Assembly (NCBI GenBank): GCA_964577115.1
Contig: CAZNXJ010000004.1
Span: forward strand, 124,001 to 188,000
DNA from: CAZNXJ01 sp964577115
GTDB taxonomy: Bacteria; Planctomycetota; Planctomycetia; Pirellulales; Pirellulaceae
Direction: 5' to 3'
DNA: 64,000 bases
Shown here: one piece after another, positions 50,404-59,140 of the stretch
Numbering within the stretch: the first letter of the stretch is position 1
Layout: every line of letters begins with the position of its first letter
Notes under the pieces: generated by a model
Database searches by the model: none
What the model saw: only the letters and a program-made list of their open reading frames with translations
Told to the model about the DNA's origin: nothing
Position numbers and translations under genes: made by a program

Positions 50404-51684
50404 TCATCCGTCCTTCTTCTCTTCTCCTCGTCTCGTTTCGAGTTCGGCAAGGCGGCGTTCGAGGAAACGGCGTTCGGGGACCTGGCGCGCCAGTTCGAGG
50501 GCGCGGGTATAGGAATCTCGGGCCTCGTCGATACGCCCCAGCCGGCGGCAGAAATCGGCGCGTGCGGCGTGAGCCAGGTGATAGTCCTGCAAGTGGCCGG
50601 CGGCAAACAGCGCGTCAACCAGCTCAAGGCCGGCCTCGGGGCCATCACGCATCGCCAGCGCCACAGCCCGGTTCAGTTCGACGACTGGCGAGCGGGTAAC
50701 CTGGCGAAGTAAGTCGTAGAGTGCAACGATTTGCCGCCAATCGGTCTCCGAGGCAGAGGTCGCTTGCGCGTGGACGGCGGCAATGGCCGCCTGAAGGGTA
50801 TAACCGCCGAAGCGCCGCGACCCAAGTGCTCGCTCGACGAGCTGTAGTCCTTCCGCGATCTGCTGGCGATTCCATAGCGAGCGGTCCTGGTCTTCGAGCA
50901 GCACGATGTCGCCGTCGGCCGAGCTGCGGGCTGCTCGGCGCGATTCCTGAAGCAGCATCAACGCCAGCAAGCCCTGAACTTCCGGTTCGGGGAGCAGTTC
51001 ATAAAGCAAGCGGCCCAACCGGATAGCCTCCTCCGACAAGTCGGCGCGCGTCACCGAATCACCGGACGAGGCCGAATAGCCTTCGTTGAAGACGAGGTAA
51101 ATCACTTGCAGCACGGTATCCAACCGTTCGGGCAAATCCGCCCGCGACGGCACGGTAAACGGAATCCCCGCGCTTTTGATCTTGGCTTTCGCGCGCACGA
51201 TGCGCTGCGCCAGCGTGGGAACGGGGGCGAGGAAGGCGCTGGCAATTTCCTCTGTTGTCAGGCCACAGACTTCGCGCAGGGTCAAGGCCACGCGTGCTTC
51301 CGGAGGCAGAGCGGGATGGCAACACGTGAAGATCAGCCGTAGCCGATCGTCGGCGACCGTGTCATCGTCGGGCAGCTCCGGCTGCTCGGCCTTCTTTTGA
51401 AGCTGTTCGGCCAGGACCCCCAGCGAAGCATCAAAGCGAGCTCGGCGACGGACGCTGTCAATTGCCTTGAAGCGACCGGCCGATACGAGCCACGCGCGTG
51501 GGTTGGCAGGTACCCCCTCCTGCGGCCACTGAGCCATTGCGCTGGCAAAGGCTTCATGCAGCGCCTCTTCCGCCAGATCGAAATCGCCCAGTAGCCGGAT
51601 GAGCGTGGCGAGGACGCGCCGCGATTCGGCGCGATACACGGCATCCACCGCATCCCGAACGTTCTGTGCCACCGGTTGATTCAT
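50404..51684 (-). CDS. ECF42-like RNA polymerase sigma factor with TPR-type C-terminus
   Basis: 426 residues. Region 2 is at the N-terminus (AVDAVYRAESRRVLATLIRL, WLVSAGRFKAIDSVRRRARF); region 4 follows (LREVCGLTTEEIASAFLAPV, TLAQRIVRAKAKI). The C-terminal 230 residues are all-helical (YLVFNEGYSASSGDSVTRADL, ARADFCRRLGRIDEARDSYTRAL), as in ECF42-type sigma factors, in which this TPR-like extension is needed for activity instead of an anti-sigma factor. ECF42 genes usually sit beside DGPF/YCII genes; none is next to it. It lies 39 bases past a methyltransferase gene on the same strand and ends in a clear terminator. It would direct transcription of an unknown regulon. Confidence 0.9.
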   Translation of the reverse strand: MNQPVAQNVRDAVDAVYRAESRRVLATLIRLLGDFDLAEEALHEAFASAMAQWPQEGVPANPRAWLVSAGRFKAIDSVRRRARFDASLGVLAEQLQKKAEQPELPDDDTVADDRLRLIFTCCHPALPPEARVALTLREVCGLTTEEIASAFLAPVPTLAQRIVRAKAKIKSAGIPFTVPSRADLPERLDTVLQVIYLVFNEGYSASSGDSVTRADLSEEAIRLGRLLYELLPEPEVQGLLALMLLQESRRAARSSADGDIVLLEDQDRSLWNRQQIAEGLQLVERALGSRRFGGYTLQAAIAAVHAQATSASETDWRQIVALYDLLRQVTRSPVVELNRAVALAMRDGPEAGLELVDALFAAGHLQDYHLAHAARADFCRRLGRIDEARDSYTRALELARQVPERRFLERRLAELETRRGEEKKDG

Positions 51685-51723
51685 CCCGTCGGCATCCCCG
51701 CATTGTCGTGGATCCGTCGTGGT

Positions 51724-52392
51724 TCAGCGGACCGCCGCTGCTTTGTTGTCCAGCCGAACGTCGTGCACCCAGGCCGGGGGAACATTGGGTAGGACGGCTT
51801 GCCGCCGAGCCGTTCCCTGCTGAAGAAAGTTGTTGATCGCGTTGCCGATCTCCACGAGTCGCTGCCGTTCGGCCGATCCGGAGACGAGCCGCCGGAGCGG
51901 TCGCACGGCGATGTATTCAAAAAACGTCACGCGGCCGCCGTCGGCTGCCAGCTCGATGTACTTGTCCAATACCTGCCTCACGAAGGAGGCTGAAAAATTG
52001 TTCAGCGGTAATGAAGAGATGATGACGTCGTAGCCGGTGGGATCGGTGAGCTCTTCGATCGATTGATTGCGAATCCGCACCTGGTCGCGCACGGCTGCCC
52101 ACGCCGGCTCGCGCTGGAACCGCTGCTCGAGTAGCTCGACAAAATGCTCATTGATCTCCACCAGCTCGAGCCGATCGGACGGTTCGAGCAATCCGGTCAA
52201 ATAGTGGGTCACCGGTCCGGTGCCGGGGCCGATCTCCAGGATGCGGCGGCCGGACATCAAACTACCGGGCGGTCGAGCAGCGGCGCTGGCGAGCGCCCGG
52301 GCGAGCGCGCGGCCGCTGGGGAGGATCGCTCCAGTGTCGTGAAAACGCTGCCGAAACTGCTGAAAGAACAGGCGATATTCAGACCACTTCAT
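51724..52392 (-). CDS. PmtA-like phospholipid N-methyltransferase / SAM methyltransferase
   Basis: 222 residues from the ATG at 52392; upstream codons carry no family features and no ribosome-binding site is evident. FFQQFRQRFHDTGAILPSGRAL precedes motif I RRILEIGPGTGPVTHYL, an acidic ELVEINE (motif II) and YDVIISSLPLNNFS (motif IV), the pattern of bacterial phosphatidylethanolamine methyltransferases (PmtA) and related KsgA-like enzymes. It would methylate phosphatidylethanolamine at the inner face of the membrane, but rRNA methylase-like homologues cannot be excluded. It is 39 bases from the sigma factor gene and probably in the same operon. A 20-base perfect palindrome lies 80 bases upstream. 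Confidence 0.72.
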   Translation of the reverse strand: MKWSEYRLFFQQFRQRFHDTGAILPSGRALARALASAAARPPGSLMSGRRILEIGPGTGPVTHYLTGLLEPSDRLELVEINEHFVELLEQRFQREPAWAAVRDQVRIRNQSIEELTDPTGYDVIISSLPLNNFSASFVRQVLDKYIELAADGGRVTFFEYIAVRPLRRLVSGSAERQRLVEIGNAINNFLQQGTARRQAVLPNVPPAWVHDVRLDNKAAAVR

Positions 52393-52471
52393 GCGCGCTG
52401 CTGGATGGCTGGGCTTCGTCGAAGGAGGAGTCGCCGGCGAGCAAGCCCGCCGCGCGCCAGACGCATGCCGC

Positions 52472-52491
52472 CGAGGGCCGTACGGCCCTCG
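52472..52491. promoter_or_regulatory. 20-base perfect palindrome, operator candidate
   Basis: CGAGGGCCGT followed by ACGGCCCTCG is an exact inverted repeat with no spacer. It lies 80 bases upstream of the 52392 methyltransferase start and 130 bases left of the promoter for the 52782 kinase, so it could control either direction or act as a hairpin in the minus-strand leader. The related shorter palindrome GAGGGCCCTC occurs at 50313-50322 near the end of the same operon. Confidence 0.48.
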
Positions 52492-52620
52492 AACTGGCGC
52501 CTCGTCCCGGTGAACAAACCGGTGTGGCACGATCGGTGCAGAATAGCCGATGAGCTACTTCAGCACCATGACGGCATCGGCCGGGCTGGGGCCTAGCTCC
52601 GTGGTGTAACGGCCACTACG

Positions 52621-52649
52621 TTGACTCTATCGGGGGGGCCAATTAGAAT
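52621..52649 (+). promoter_or_regulatory. Strong sigma70-type promoter for the 52782 kinase
   Basis: TTGACT (52621-52626), exactly 17 bases, then TAGAAT (52644-52649); each is 5 of 6 to consensus. Transcription from about 52656 gives a 126-base leader. This is one of the two best promoter matches in the window. Confidence 0.6.
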
Positions 52650-52781
52650 GCAGTCGTCCACTGCGTCCGCGCTCGCCTTATCTCCACTCAGTTCCGACGT
52701 ACGCAGAGCGCTAGCGGAGCGCCGTGGAATACGAGGAAAGGACTCCCGCCCCTTCATTCGCCAGGCGTAGGCTGTCTTGAA

Positions 52782-55700
52782 ATGGATGACCGCAACGCGG
52801 GTTCTGCGGGCGATTCTGCTCCGGTACCCGAATCGCCATCGTTCGACGATCGGACGCGGACCCATGCGGGCTTGCCGGAACCGAGTCAACAATCCGGTTC
52901 CAGTTTCGCGGGACGCCCAGTGACGGGTTCCGGATCCGGAGTCGCGCACTCACCTGGCGGGCTGGAGAGCGACCAGAAGACGGTCATTTCGAAAACACCT
53001 CCCACGATGGTGCACGTCTTTTCGCGTGCCGGCGTCCAGGATCTCGGGCGCATGTTGGTCGGCGAACGGCTCGGCCATTTCGTGCTCGAAGAATTCGTCG
53101 GCGGCGGAGGCATGGGAGCCGTGTTCCGAGCGACGGACACCGAGTTGGGGCGCACGGTTGCCGTGAAAGTCGTCTCCGGCGTTCACAATGACGACGAGAC
53201 GCTTCGCCGGTTCAAAAACGAAGCGCAAAGCGCCGCTCGGCTGGACCACCACAACATCGCGCGCGTTTATTACGTCGGCGAGGACAAGGGCTGGCACTAC
53301 ATCGTCTTCGAGTTCATCAACGGCGTGAACGTGCGCGACCTGGTGGAGCACCGTGGTCCGCTGCCGCTGGAAGAAGCCATCTCGTATACCCTGCAAGTCG
53401 CCGAGGCGCTCCAGCACGCCTCGCAGCGCGACGTCGTGCATCGCGACATCAAGCCCTCGAATGTGCTCGTCATGCAGGACGGCACGGTCAAGCTGGTCGA
53501 TATGGGGCTCGCTCGACTCCACCAGGTGGAAAGCGCGACGGACGACCTGACGGCCAGTGGCGTGACGCTCGGGACGTTCGACTATATCTCGCCCGAGCAG
53601 GCGCGGGACCCGCGTAATGCGGACGTGCGCAGTGACCTGTATTCGCTCGGCTGCACGCTGTATTACATGCTGACCGGCCGGCCACCGTTTCCCGAAGGCA
53701 CCGTCCTCCAGAAGCTGCTCAGTCACAGCTCGGATACGCCGCCGGACCCGCGGGATCTCCGCCCGGATTTGCCGGACGATATCACCGACCTGCTCCACAA
53801 GCTGCTCGCCAAGAATCCGAACGACCGTTTCCAACAGCCCGCGGACCTGATTGGGCGGCTGTTGGTGATTGCCAGCGAGCTCGACTTGCCGCTGTCTCGC
53901 CGACATACGGCTGTGCTCGTCTCGTCTCCCGCATCGGGGCTCACCCGTTTCGAATACCACCTGCCGTGGCTCGTGCCTTCGGCCCTGCTGCTGATCGTGG
54001 TGCTATTCGTCGATACGCTTTCGACAGCAAGGCCGCTCGCCATTCGCCGCCCCGATCTGCCCGCCCCCGTGCGCCCCACCGTACAACCTTCCGCGACGCC
54101 CGATAACCGCGCCGAACCCACCGAAGCTGCCGACATGCAGCCCGGCACGTCGCCCGAGCGGACGAGTTCCAGTAGCCTGCCGCCGTCGAGTGTTTCGCCG
54201 ACTCGAAGCACAGCCACCGACGAGCGCCCTCCGGTATCGCCGACGGTTCCGGTGCGAGTACCGGAATCGACCGGGCGTTCCTTTCCCGACGCGACCGTGG
54301 CGAGTTTGACTGGCGAAGCTTCACAGGGCGTCACGATTCAGCCGCAGGTCGAGCCCACTGAGATTCAAGGCGCCACGGCGAAGGTCGTCGTGGGCCCGCT
54401 GCCGCCCGAGTCGAATTCGGCGTCCGGTCGGACGTTCGGCGACGCCACCAGCCGGCCGCTCGACGAACCCGACATGGGCTCCGACATGGGGCCGCAAGTC
54501 GTCACGCGGCTCCTTGTCGCCCCCGGGCTGAACAATCCGCCACGCGACGCAATTGCCTGCACGTCACTGGCCGCAGCCTTACAGCGCGCTACCGAGTTTG
54601 ACGACGTGCAAACGATTGAGCTTTGGTACAACGGCGAGCTTCAGGAGGGAGCCATCCTGGCTCCGGCTCGTGACGAGCCGCTCATCATTCGCGCGGGGCA
54701 GGGTTATCAGCCGGTGATAACCTTTCGCCCGCAAGCCGGGCAACTCGCCGGGCAGCACATGATCGAGCTGACGGGCGGCAGCACGGTGTGGAGCAATTTA
54801 CATTTGCGGATGGAATTGCCCCAGGCGCCTTCCGAACGCTGGTCCTTGTTTTACCTGCGCGGCATTGAATCGATTCAGCTGCAAAACTGCACGCTGACGA
54901 TCCAGAACGCGAGCGAAACGGGACTCATTCGCCAGCAGAACGTGGCCTTCTTTGAATTGGAGGCGCAGTCCTCGGCCAGCCGCATGAACATGGGAATGAA
55001 CATGGGCGACGGCATGGGAGACGACGACGTCGCGGGCTCTCCGGCCGAACCTCCCTCGATTCAACTGACGAACTGCTCGGCGCGCGGCCAGGCAGACTTT
55101 TTACGCGCCGACCTGTTGATCCCGTGCGAGTTGATATGGACGCGCGGTCTTCTGGTCAGCTCGGAGCGGCTCTTCCACTTCGGCGGCTCGGTGGCCCGCG
55201 AATCCGGCGATCATGCGGCCCGCATTGAATTGACGCGTGTCACGGCGATCGTTGATCGCGGCCTCGGACGTGTGGCGGTCGACAGCCGAGGACCGGTAGT
55301 CCCGGAATTGGCAATCGACCTGAACGACTGCATCGTTATGGTCGACGACGATCAGCCGCTGCTCGAACATGTTGGCGTTCCGTCGATCCGCACCGCAGAG
55401 GATTCGCTCGAAGCACTCCGCGGGCGTGGCAACTATTATCCGACGGCAGCCAGCCCTGTCGGCCTCATTTCCCGCTCGCAGCGCCGCACGCGCTGGCGCA
55501 TTGAAACGGCCACCGGCGAAACACGAACATTCACGTTCGACGACCGGGCGGAGCGATGGTATCAGGAAGTCGAAGCGCGCGACGCGCTGGATGCGGTGCG
55601 CTGGCAGCGGTCGCCGCCGACCTCAGTGCCTTACCATCTGCACAAAAAGTCGGACTACGTCCCGACGCGCGACACTCGGCACGCAGGTTTTGAAGTCGAT

Positions 55701-55787
55701 CTGTTGCCGGCGTTTCCCGAGCCGACCATCCCAGCGGGCGGTGCCGCCGATTCCGCCGCGTCGCTCGACAGTCGCGACATGCGCTAG
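52782..55787 (+). CDS. Receptor-like Ser/Thr protein kinase with exported beta-helix domain
   Basis: 1001 residues. A disordered N-terminus (1-95) leads to a Hanks kinase (about 98-370): GGGGMGAVF, Lys129, HRDIKPSN with catalytic Asp222, and DMG instead of DFG (Asp240 kept), then GTFDYISPEQAR. One transmembrane helix (about 394-414, LPWLVPSALLLIVVLFVD) is followed by a Pro/Ser/Thr-rich spacer (415-590) and an exported domain (about 600-870) with repeating short strands (SIQLQNCTLTIQNASETGLI), suggesting a right-handed beta-helix sensor. A Met/Gly insert (MNMGMNMGDGMGDDD) interrupts it. All catalytic residues are present, so it should be active and sense something outside the cytoplasm. A strong promoter precedes it. 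Confidence 0.93.
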   Translation: MDDRNAGSAGDSAPVPESPSFDDRTRTHAGLPEPSQQSGSSFAGRPVTGSGSGVAHSPGGLESDQKTVISKTPPTMVHVFSRAGVQDLGRMLVGERLGHFVLEEFVGGGGMGAVFRATDTELGRTVAVKVVSGVHNDDETLRRFKNEAQSAARLDHHNIARVYYVGEDKGWHYIVFEFINGVNVRDLVEHRGPLPLEEAISYTLQVAEALQHASQRDVVHRDIKPSNVLVMQDGTVKLVDMGLARLHQVESATDDLTASGVTLGTFDYISPEQARDPRNADVRSDLYSLGCTLYYMLTGRPPFPEGTVLQKLLSHSSDTPPDPRDLRPDLPDDITDLLHKLLAKNPNDRFQQPADLIGRLLVIASELDLPLSRRHTAVLVSSPASGLTRFEYHLPWLVPSALLLIVVLFVDTLSTARPLAIRRPDLPAPVRPTVQPSATPDNRAEPTEAADMQPGTSPERTSSSSLPPSSVSPTRSTATDERPPVSPTVPVRVPESTGRSFPDATVASLTGEASQGVTIQPQVEPTEIQGATAKVVVGPLPPESNSASGRTFGDATSRPLDEPDMGSDMGPQVVTRLLVAPGLNNPPRDAIACTSLAAALQRATEFDDVQTIELWYNGELQEGAILAPARDEPLIIRAGQGYQPVITFRPQAGQLAGQHMIELTGGSTVWSNLHLRMELPQAPSERWSLFYLRGIESIQLQNCTLTIQNASETGLIRQQNVAFFELEAQSSASRMNMGMNMGDGMGDDDVAGSPAEPPSIQLTNCSARGQADFLRADLLIPCELIWTRGLLVSSERLFHFGGSVARESGDHAARIELTRVTAIVDRGLGRVAVDSRGPVVPELAIDLNDCIVMVDDDQPLLEHVGVPSIRTAEDSLEALRGRGNYYPTAASPVGLISRSQRRTRWRIETATGETRTFTFDDRAERWYQEVEARDALDAVRWQRSPPTSVPYHLHKKSDYVPTRDTRHAGFEVDLLPAFPEPTIPAGGAADSAASLDSRDMR

Positions 55788-55988
55788 GCCCGGTCAGAAC
55801 ATCCTGCGCCGTGATTGTTCACTCCCCTCGCCCTTCAACCGTCCGCGTTCCCCTTTCTCTTTCTTCCCCGTCTTGTCACTCGGCACGGCGCTTCTTAGAA
55901 CGCAGGGGCGACGCGCATCGTTCGCCACGGGTTGGCGCCGGCGGTCCTTCGCCGCGATGTCGTTTCGAGCCGTACCGAGGAAACTTGC

Positions 55989-56903
55989 ATGCAGTGGTTG
56001 ATTGACACCGGTGTGGCGGTGCATCTGCTGGCCGTTAGCGTCGGAATTTCCGGGCCGCTCGTCTGCATGCCGCTCGAATGGCGCAGCTCGCGCGGCGACG
56101 CCACGGCGGCCCGCGCGGGACGGTTTGTACTCGCCACATCGCTGCTCGCCCTGCTCCTTGGTGGACTAATCGGCATCGCCGTCGGTTGGGTTCGTTGGAA
56201 TGACGGTCTGAGCCACGCGCTTGCGCGGCTTTCGGACAAGGTTTATTTCGGCCAGTGGGAGATCGTGTTTTCCGCAGCTCTCATGGGCGGCCACTGGTTC
56301 TGGTGGCATCGGGCGCCCCACGTGCGTGGCTTGCGCCATGCCACACGTCAGATCATGGCGCTGCTGGCCGGTACCAACCTGCTCTATCATTTTCCAGTGC
56401 TGTTCGTCATCATCAGCGAGCTGCTGCATCGTGGTGAAACACAGGGGCCGGTAATCAGCTCGAGCGATTTCCGGCAAATGCTGATCACCGGTCCGGTACT
56501 CTCGCGCTCCATTCATGTCGCGCTGGCCTCGCTGGCCGCCGGCGCGATCCTGCTATTGGTGTTTGCCCTCCGCCAGGCGCGGCGCCCGGACGCCGATGCC
56601 GCCATGGACCTGGGCATCTTGGGCGGACGGCTTGCGCTGCCGCCTGTGCTCGCGCAGATCCCTGTCGGCTTCTGGGCCTTTGTGCAAGCCTCGCCGATCG
56701 CACAGCGCCGGCTGTTGGGCAGCGATCCCATCGCCTCGCTGCTATTCGTCCTGGGATTGGCGACCTCGCTGTGGCTCGCGCATTTGCTGAGCGGGATCGC
56801 GCTGGGCGAACGCAGTTCCGGCCGATACCGCACGGCCATCGCAGCCCTCTCGGCCACCATCATCTTCATGACCCTCATGTCGCGACGCATACTAAGTCCC
56901 TAA
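55989..56903 (+). CDS. Eight-helix integral membrane protein, unknown
   Basis: 304 residues from the ATG at 55989, where GAGGA lies 8 bases upstream. About eight hydrophobic helices are visible: near 2-30, 45-68, 85-107, 116-145, 171-195, 211-231, 240-266 and 273-295. Histidines sit inside or at the end of several of them (VAVHLLAV, GGHWFWWH, LLYHFPVL, SIHVALA, LAHLLSG), a pattern seen in haem-binding membrane proteins, but no family motif is recognised. It lies 202 bases after the receptor kinase gene and 143 bases before an aldose epimerase. A transporter or electron-carrying role are both possible. Confidence 0.72.
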   Translation: MQWLIDTGVAVHLLAVSVGISGPLVCMPLEWRSSRGDATAARAGRFVLATSLLALLLGGLIGIAVGWVRWNDGLSHALARLSDKVYFGQWEIVFSAALMGGHWFWWHRAPHVRGLRHATRQIMALLAGTNLLYHFPVLFVIISELLHRGETQGPVISSSDFRQMLITGPVLSRSIHVALASLAAGAILLLVFALRQARRPDADAAMDLGILGGRLALPPVLAQIPVGFWAFVQASPIAQRRLLGSDPIASLLFVLGLATSLWLAHLLSGIALGERSSGRYRTAIAALSATIIFMTLMSRRILSP

Positions 56904-56975
56904 ACCGGTTCGCACCCGCATGTGGCTTGGTGCGTCAAGGCGGATCTTCTACCATGCACAAGCCGCGCACCGGTA

Positions 56976-57005
56976 CGGTTCCGTCACGCGTGTCATTGGG
57001 AACCG
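56976..57005. repeat. Inverted repeat before the aldose epimerase gene
   Basis: CGGTTCC (56976-56982) and GGAACCG (56999-57005) pair perfectly around a 16-base loop that itself contains the palindrome CACGCGTG. It sits about 40 bases before the epimerase ATG. It may be an operator or an mRNA hairpin; there is no T-run. Confidence 0.35.
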
Positions 57006-57045
57006 CGCGCTCTTGGAAGCTCTGCCTTCTCGAAACAATAGGTAC

Positions 57046-58002
57046 ATGGCGATGTCGAGCAGCAAAGTGGTAACGATTCAGGATTCGAAGACAGGCAGTT
57101 CCGCGCGCATTCTCGTCGAACAAGGATTCAACTGTTTCTCGTTCGAGGCCCGTTTTGGTAGCGAGGTGATCGAGACGCTCTGGGCCGCCGCGGGTTTCGA
57201 GACCGGAGGCGAGCGGCCGTCGGGGAGTGGTATTCCGATCCTTTTCCCCTTTCCGGGACGGATTAACCGCGGCGCGATGCGCTGGAATGGGCGCGAGTAC
57301 CCGCTTGAACCCAACGACGGGCGAGGTAACGCCATTCACGGGTTCGTGTACACACGGCCCTGGCGCGTGCTCGAGCAGCACAGCGCGTCGGTCGTCGGCC
57401 AATTTCAGGCGTCCGTCGATGATCCGGCCCTGCTTGGCTATTGGCCCGCGGATTTCCGAATTACAGCCGAGTACCACGTGCGGGGCAATTCGCTCGAAGG
57501 CATCTACACGATCGACAACCCGGCGTCGACTCCGCTGCCGTTTGGCTTTGGAACGCATCCTTATTTCCGCGTGCCGCTGGGCGGCGAGGATGCGGCGGAA
57601 TGTGAAATCCGAGCCCCCGTTACGGGCGAATGGGAGCTCGCCGACCTCGTGCCCACCGGCGAATACCGGCCGGTGCGCGATCCATCCCTGTTCTCCGAGG
57701 GGCTGACGTTCGGCGAAGTGCAGTTCGACAATGTCTTCGGCGGGCTCGAGCACGCTGAGGATGGCTGGTGCCGCTGTTCAATTCGCGACCCGAGCAGCCA
57801 GCGCACGATGACGATGGCCTTTGATCGTCCGTTTCGCGAATTGGTGATCTACACGCCGCCCCACCGGGAAGCGATTTGCCTCGAACCCTACACGTGCGCC
57901 CCCAACCTATTCGAGCTCGCCGAAAAGGGCGTCGATGCCGGCCTGCGTGTCCTTGAATCCGGGGAGTCCATGCAGGCGCGCGTCGTCATTTCCGTCGAAT
58001 AA
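57046..58002 (+). CDS. Aldose 1-epimerase family protein
   Basis: 318 residues from the ATG at 57046 (a second ATG at 57052 is equally possible; neither has a strong site). PILFPFPGRINRGAMRWNGREYPL and NDGRGNAIHGFVY give the mutarotase pattern with the catalytic His in IHGF; FGFGTHPYFRVPLG carries the second His and VIYTPPHREAICLEPYTCAPN the catalytic Glu region. The family interconverts alpha and beta anomers of aldoses or glucose-6-phosphate in the cytoplasm. Only 8 bases separate its stop from the MurQ stop (convergent). It may simply serve sugar metabolism. Confidence 0.9.
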   Translation: MAMSSSKVVTIQDSKTGSSARILVEQGFNCFSFEARFGSEVIETLWAAAGFETGGERPSGSGIPILFPFPGRINRGAMRWNGREYPLEPNDGRGNAIHGFVYTRPWRVLEQHSASVVGQFQASVDDPALLGYWPADFRITAEYHVRGNSLEGIYTIDNPASTPLPFGFGTHPYFRVPLGGEDAAECEIRAPVTGEWELADLVPTGEYRPVRDPSLFSEGLTFGEVQFDNVFGGLEHAEDGWCRCSIRDPSSQRTMTMAFDRPFRELVIYTPPHREAICLEPYTCAPNLFELAEKGVDAGLRVLESGESMQARVVISVE

Positions 58003-58010
58003 CAACGAGC

Positions 58011-58973
58011 TTAGTCGGTGGCCTCTGACTCGTTGCAGCGATCGTTCGGCGTGTGCGCATTCGACGTCTTCGCCTGCGGCTCGGGATCCCCGCCACACGC
58101 TTCCAGCGCAGCGCGGAGCCGACCGCCAACCTGAGCCAGCTGTGCGCGTGCCGCAGCGGGTGCCAGCTGGCAGCGCGCGGCCAACACGGCCGTCTTCACT
58201 TCGCCGTCGCAGCGGTCAAGCAACTCCTGGGCTCGCCCGGCGTCGAGTCCGGTCAGGTCCATGACCATCCGTCGAGAACGCTCGGTCAACTTCGAGTTCG
58301 TCGCTCGCAAATCGACCATGCGGTTACCGAAGGTTTTCCCGAGCTGCACCATGGCACCCGTGGAGAGCATATTCAAGACGAGCTTCGTTGCGGTGCCGGC
58401 TTTGAGCCGTGTGGAGCCGGCCAGGATTTCCGGGCCGACGATCGGAGTAATCATCAGGTCGCTGACAGCAACGAGCTGCGAGTCGGCATTGCAGGCCAAA
58501 CCGATCGCGAAGGCGCCCTGGCTGCGAGCGTACTCGAGTCCGCCGAGCACATACGGTGTCCGGCCACTTGTCGCAATGCCGACGACGACGTCGAGCGGTC
58601 CGACGTGCCGTTCGGCAAGATCCACAGCGCCCTGTTCACGGTTATCTTCCGCTCCTTCAATCGCGCGCGTCAGCGCCTCGGTGCCTCCCGCAATCACACC
58701 GATCACTTGTTCAGGCGGCGAGCGAAAAGTTGGAGGGCACTCGCTGGCATCGAGTACTCCGAGACGTCCTGATGTGCCGGCCCCGATGTAAACGAGTCGG
58801 CCGCCGCGGCGTAGCCGGTCAGCAATGATCGTGATCGCTCGCGCGATCGCCTCCTCCTCCCGAGCAACCGCCGCCGGCACCGCACTGTCTTCGCGTTGCA
58901 TGAGGCGAACGAGCTCGAGCGGCGTCAACAGGTCGAGGTTGGTCGAATTCGGGTTCAGTGATTCGGTGGTCAT
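58011..58973 (-). CDS. murQ: N-acetylmuramic acid 6-phosphate etherase MurQ
   Basis: 320 residues from the ATG at 58973 (MTTESLNPNS), which aligns with the E. coli start; the frame extends 48 codons upstream without support. GAGTSGRLGVLDASECPPTF, AIEGAEDNRE, VVGIATSGRTPYV and GPEILAGSTRLKAGTATK are near-identical to E. coli MurQ, including both acidic catalytic residues. It removes the D-lactyl ether from MurNAc-6-phosphate, giving GlcNAc-6-phosphate in the cytoplasm. The extra C-terminal tail (AGDPEPQ-like, low complexity) is unique. It is divergent from the AmiE-NamZ fusion 167 bases away and close to a BadF-type kinase, a coherent MurNAc recovery set. Confidence 0.96.
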   Translation of the reverse strand: MTTESLNPNSTNLDLLTPLELVRLMQREDSAVPAAVAREEEAIARAITIIADRLRRGGRLVYIGAGTSGRLGVLDASECPPTFRSPPEQVIGVIAGGTEALTRAIEGAEDNREQGAVDLAERHVGPLDVVVGIATSGRTPYVLGGLEYARSQGAFAIGLACNADSQLVAVSDLMITPIVGPEILAGSTRLKAGTATKLVLNMLSTGAMVQLGKTFGNRMVDLRATNSKLTERSRRMVMDLTGLDAGRAQELLDRCDGEVKTAVLAARCQLAPAAARAQLAQVGGRLRAALEACGGDPEPQAKTSNAHTPNDRCNESEATD

Positions 58974-59140
58974 GCTTGACAGAGCACTCCGACCGCGGTC
59001 ATGTTCGTCGCTCGTCGCCATCGCTGCGTGGGTTCTAACGGGCGGCTGTGGCGAGCATAATCTAACGCAGCGCCGCTTCGGCCGCGCACTCCGGCGCATC
59101 TTAAAACTCGCCACCACTACCTTCGATCCGGGCTACCGTG

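Noticed and set aside
58976..59004. Promoter for the AmiE-NamZ fusion
   Set aside because: A perfect TTGACA occurs, but 17 bases later the sequence is TCATGT, a poor -10.
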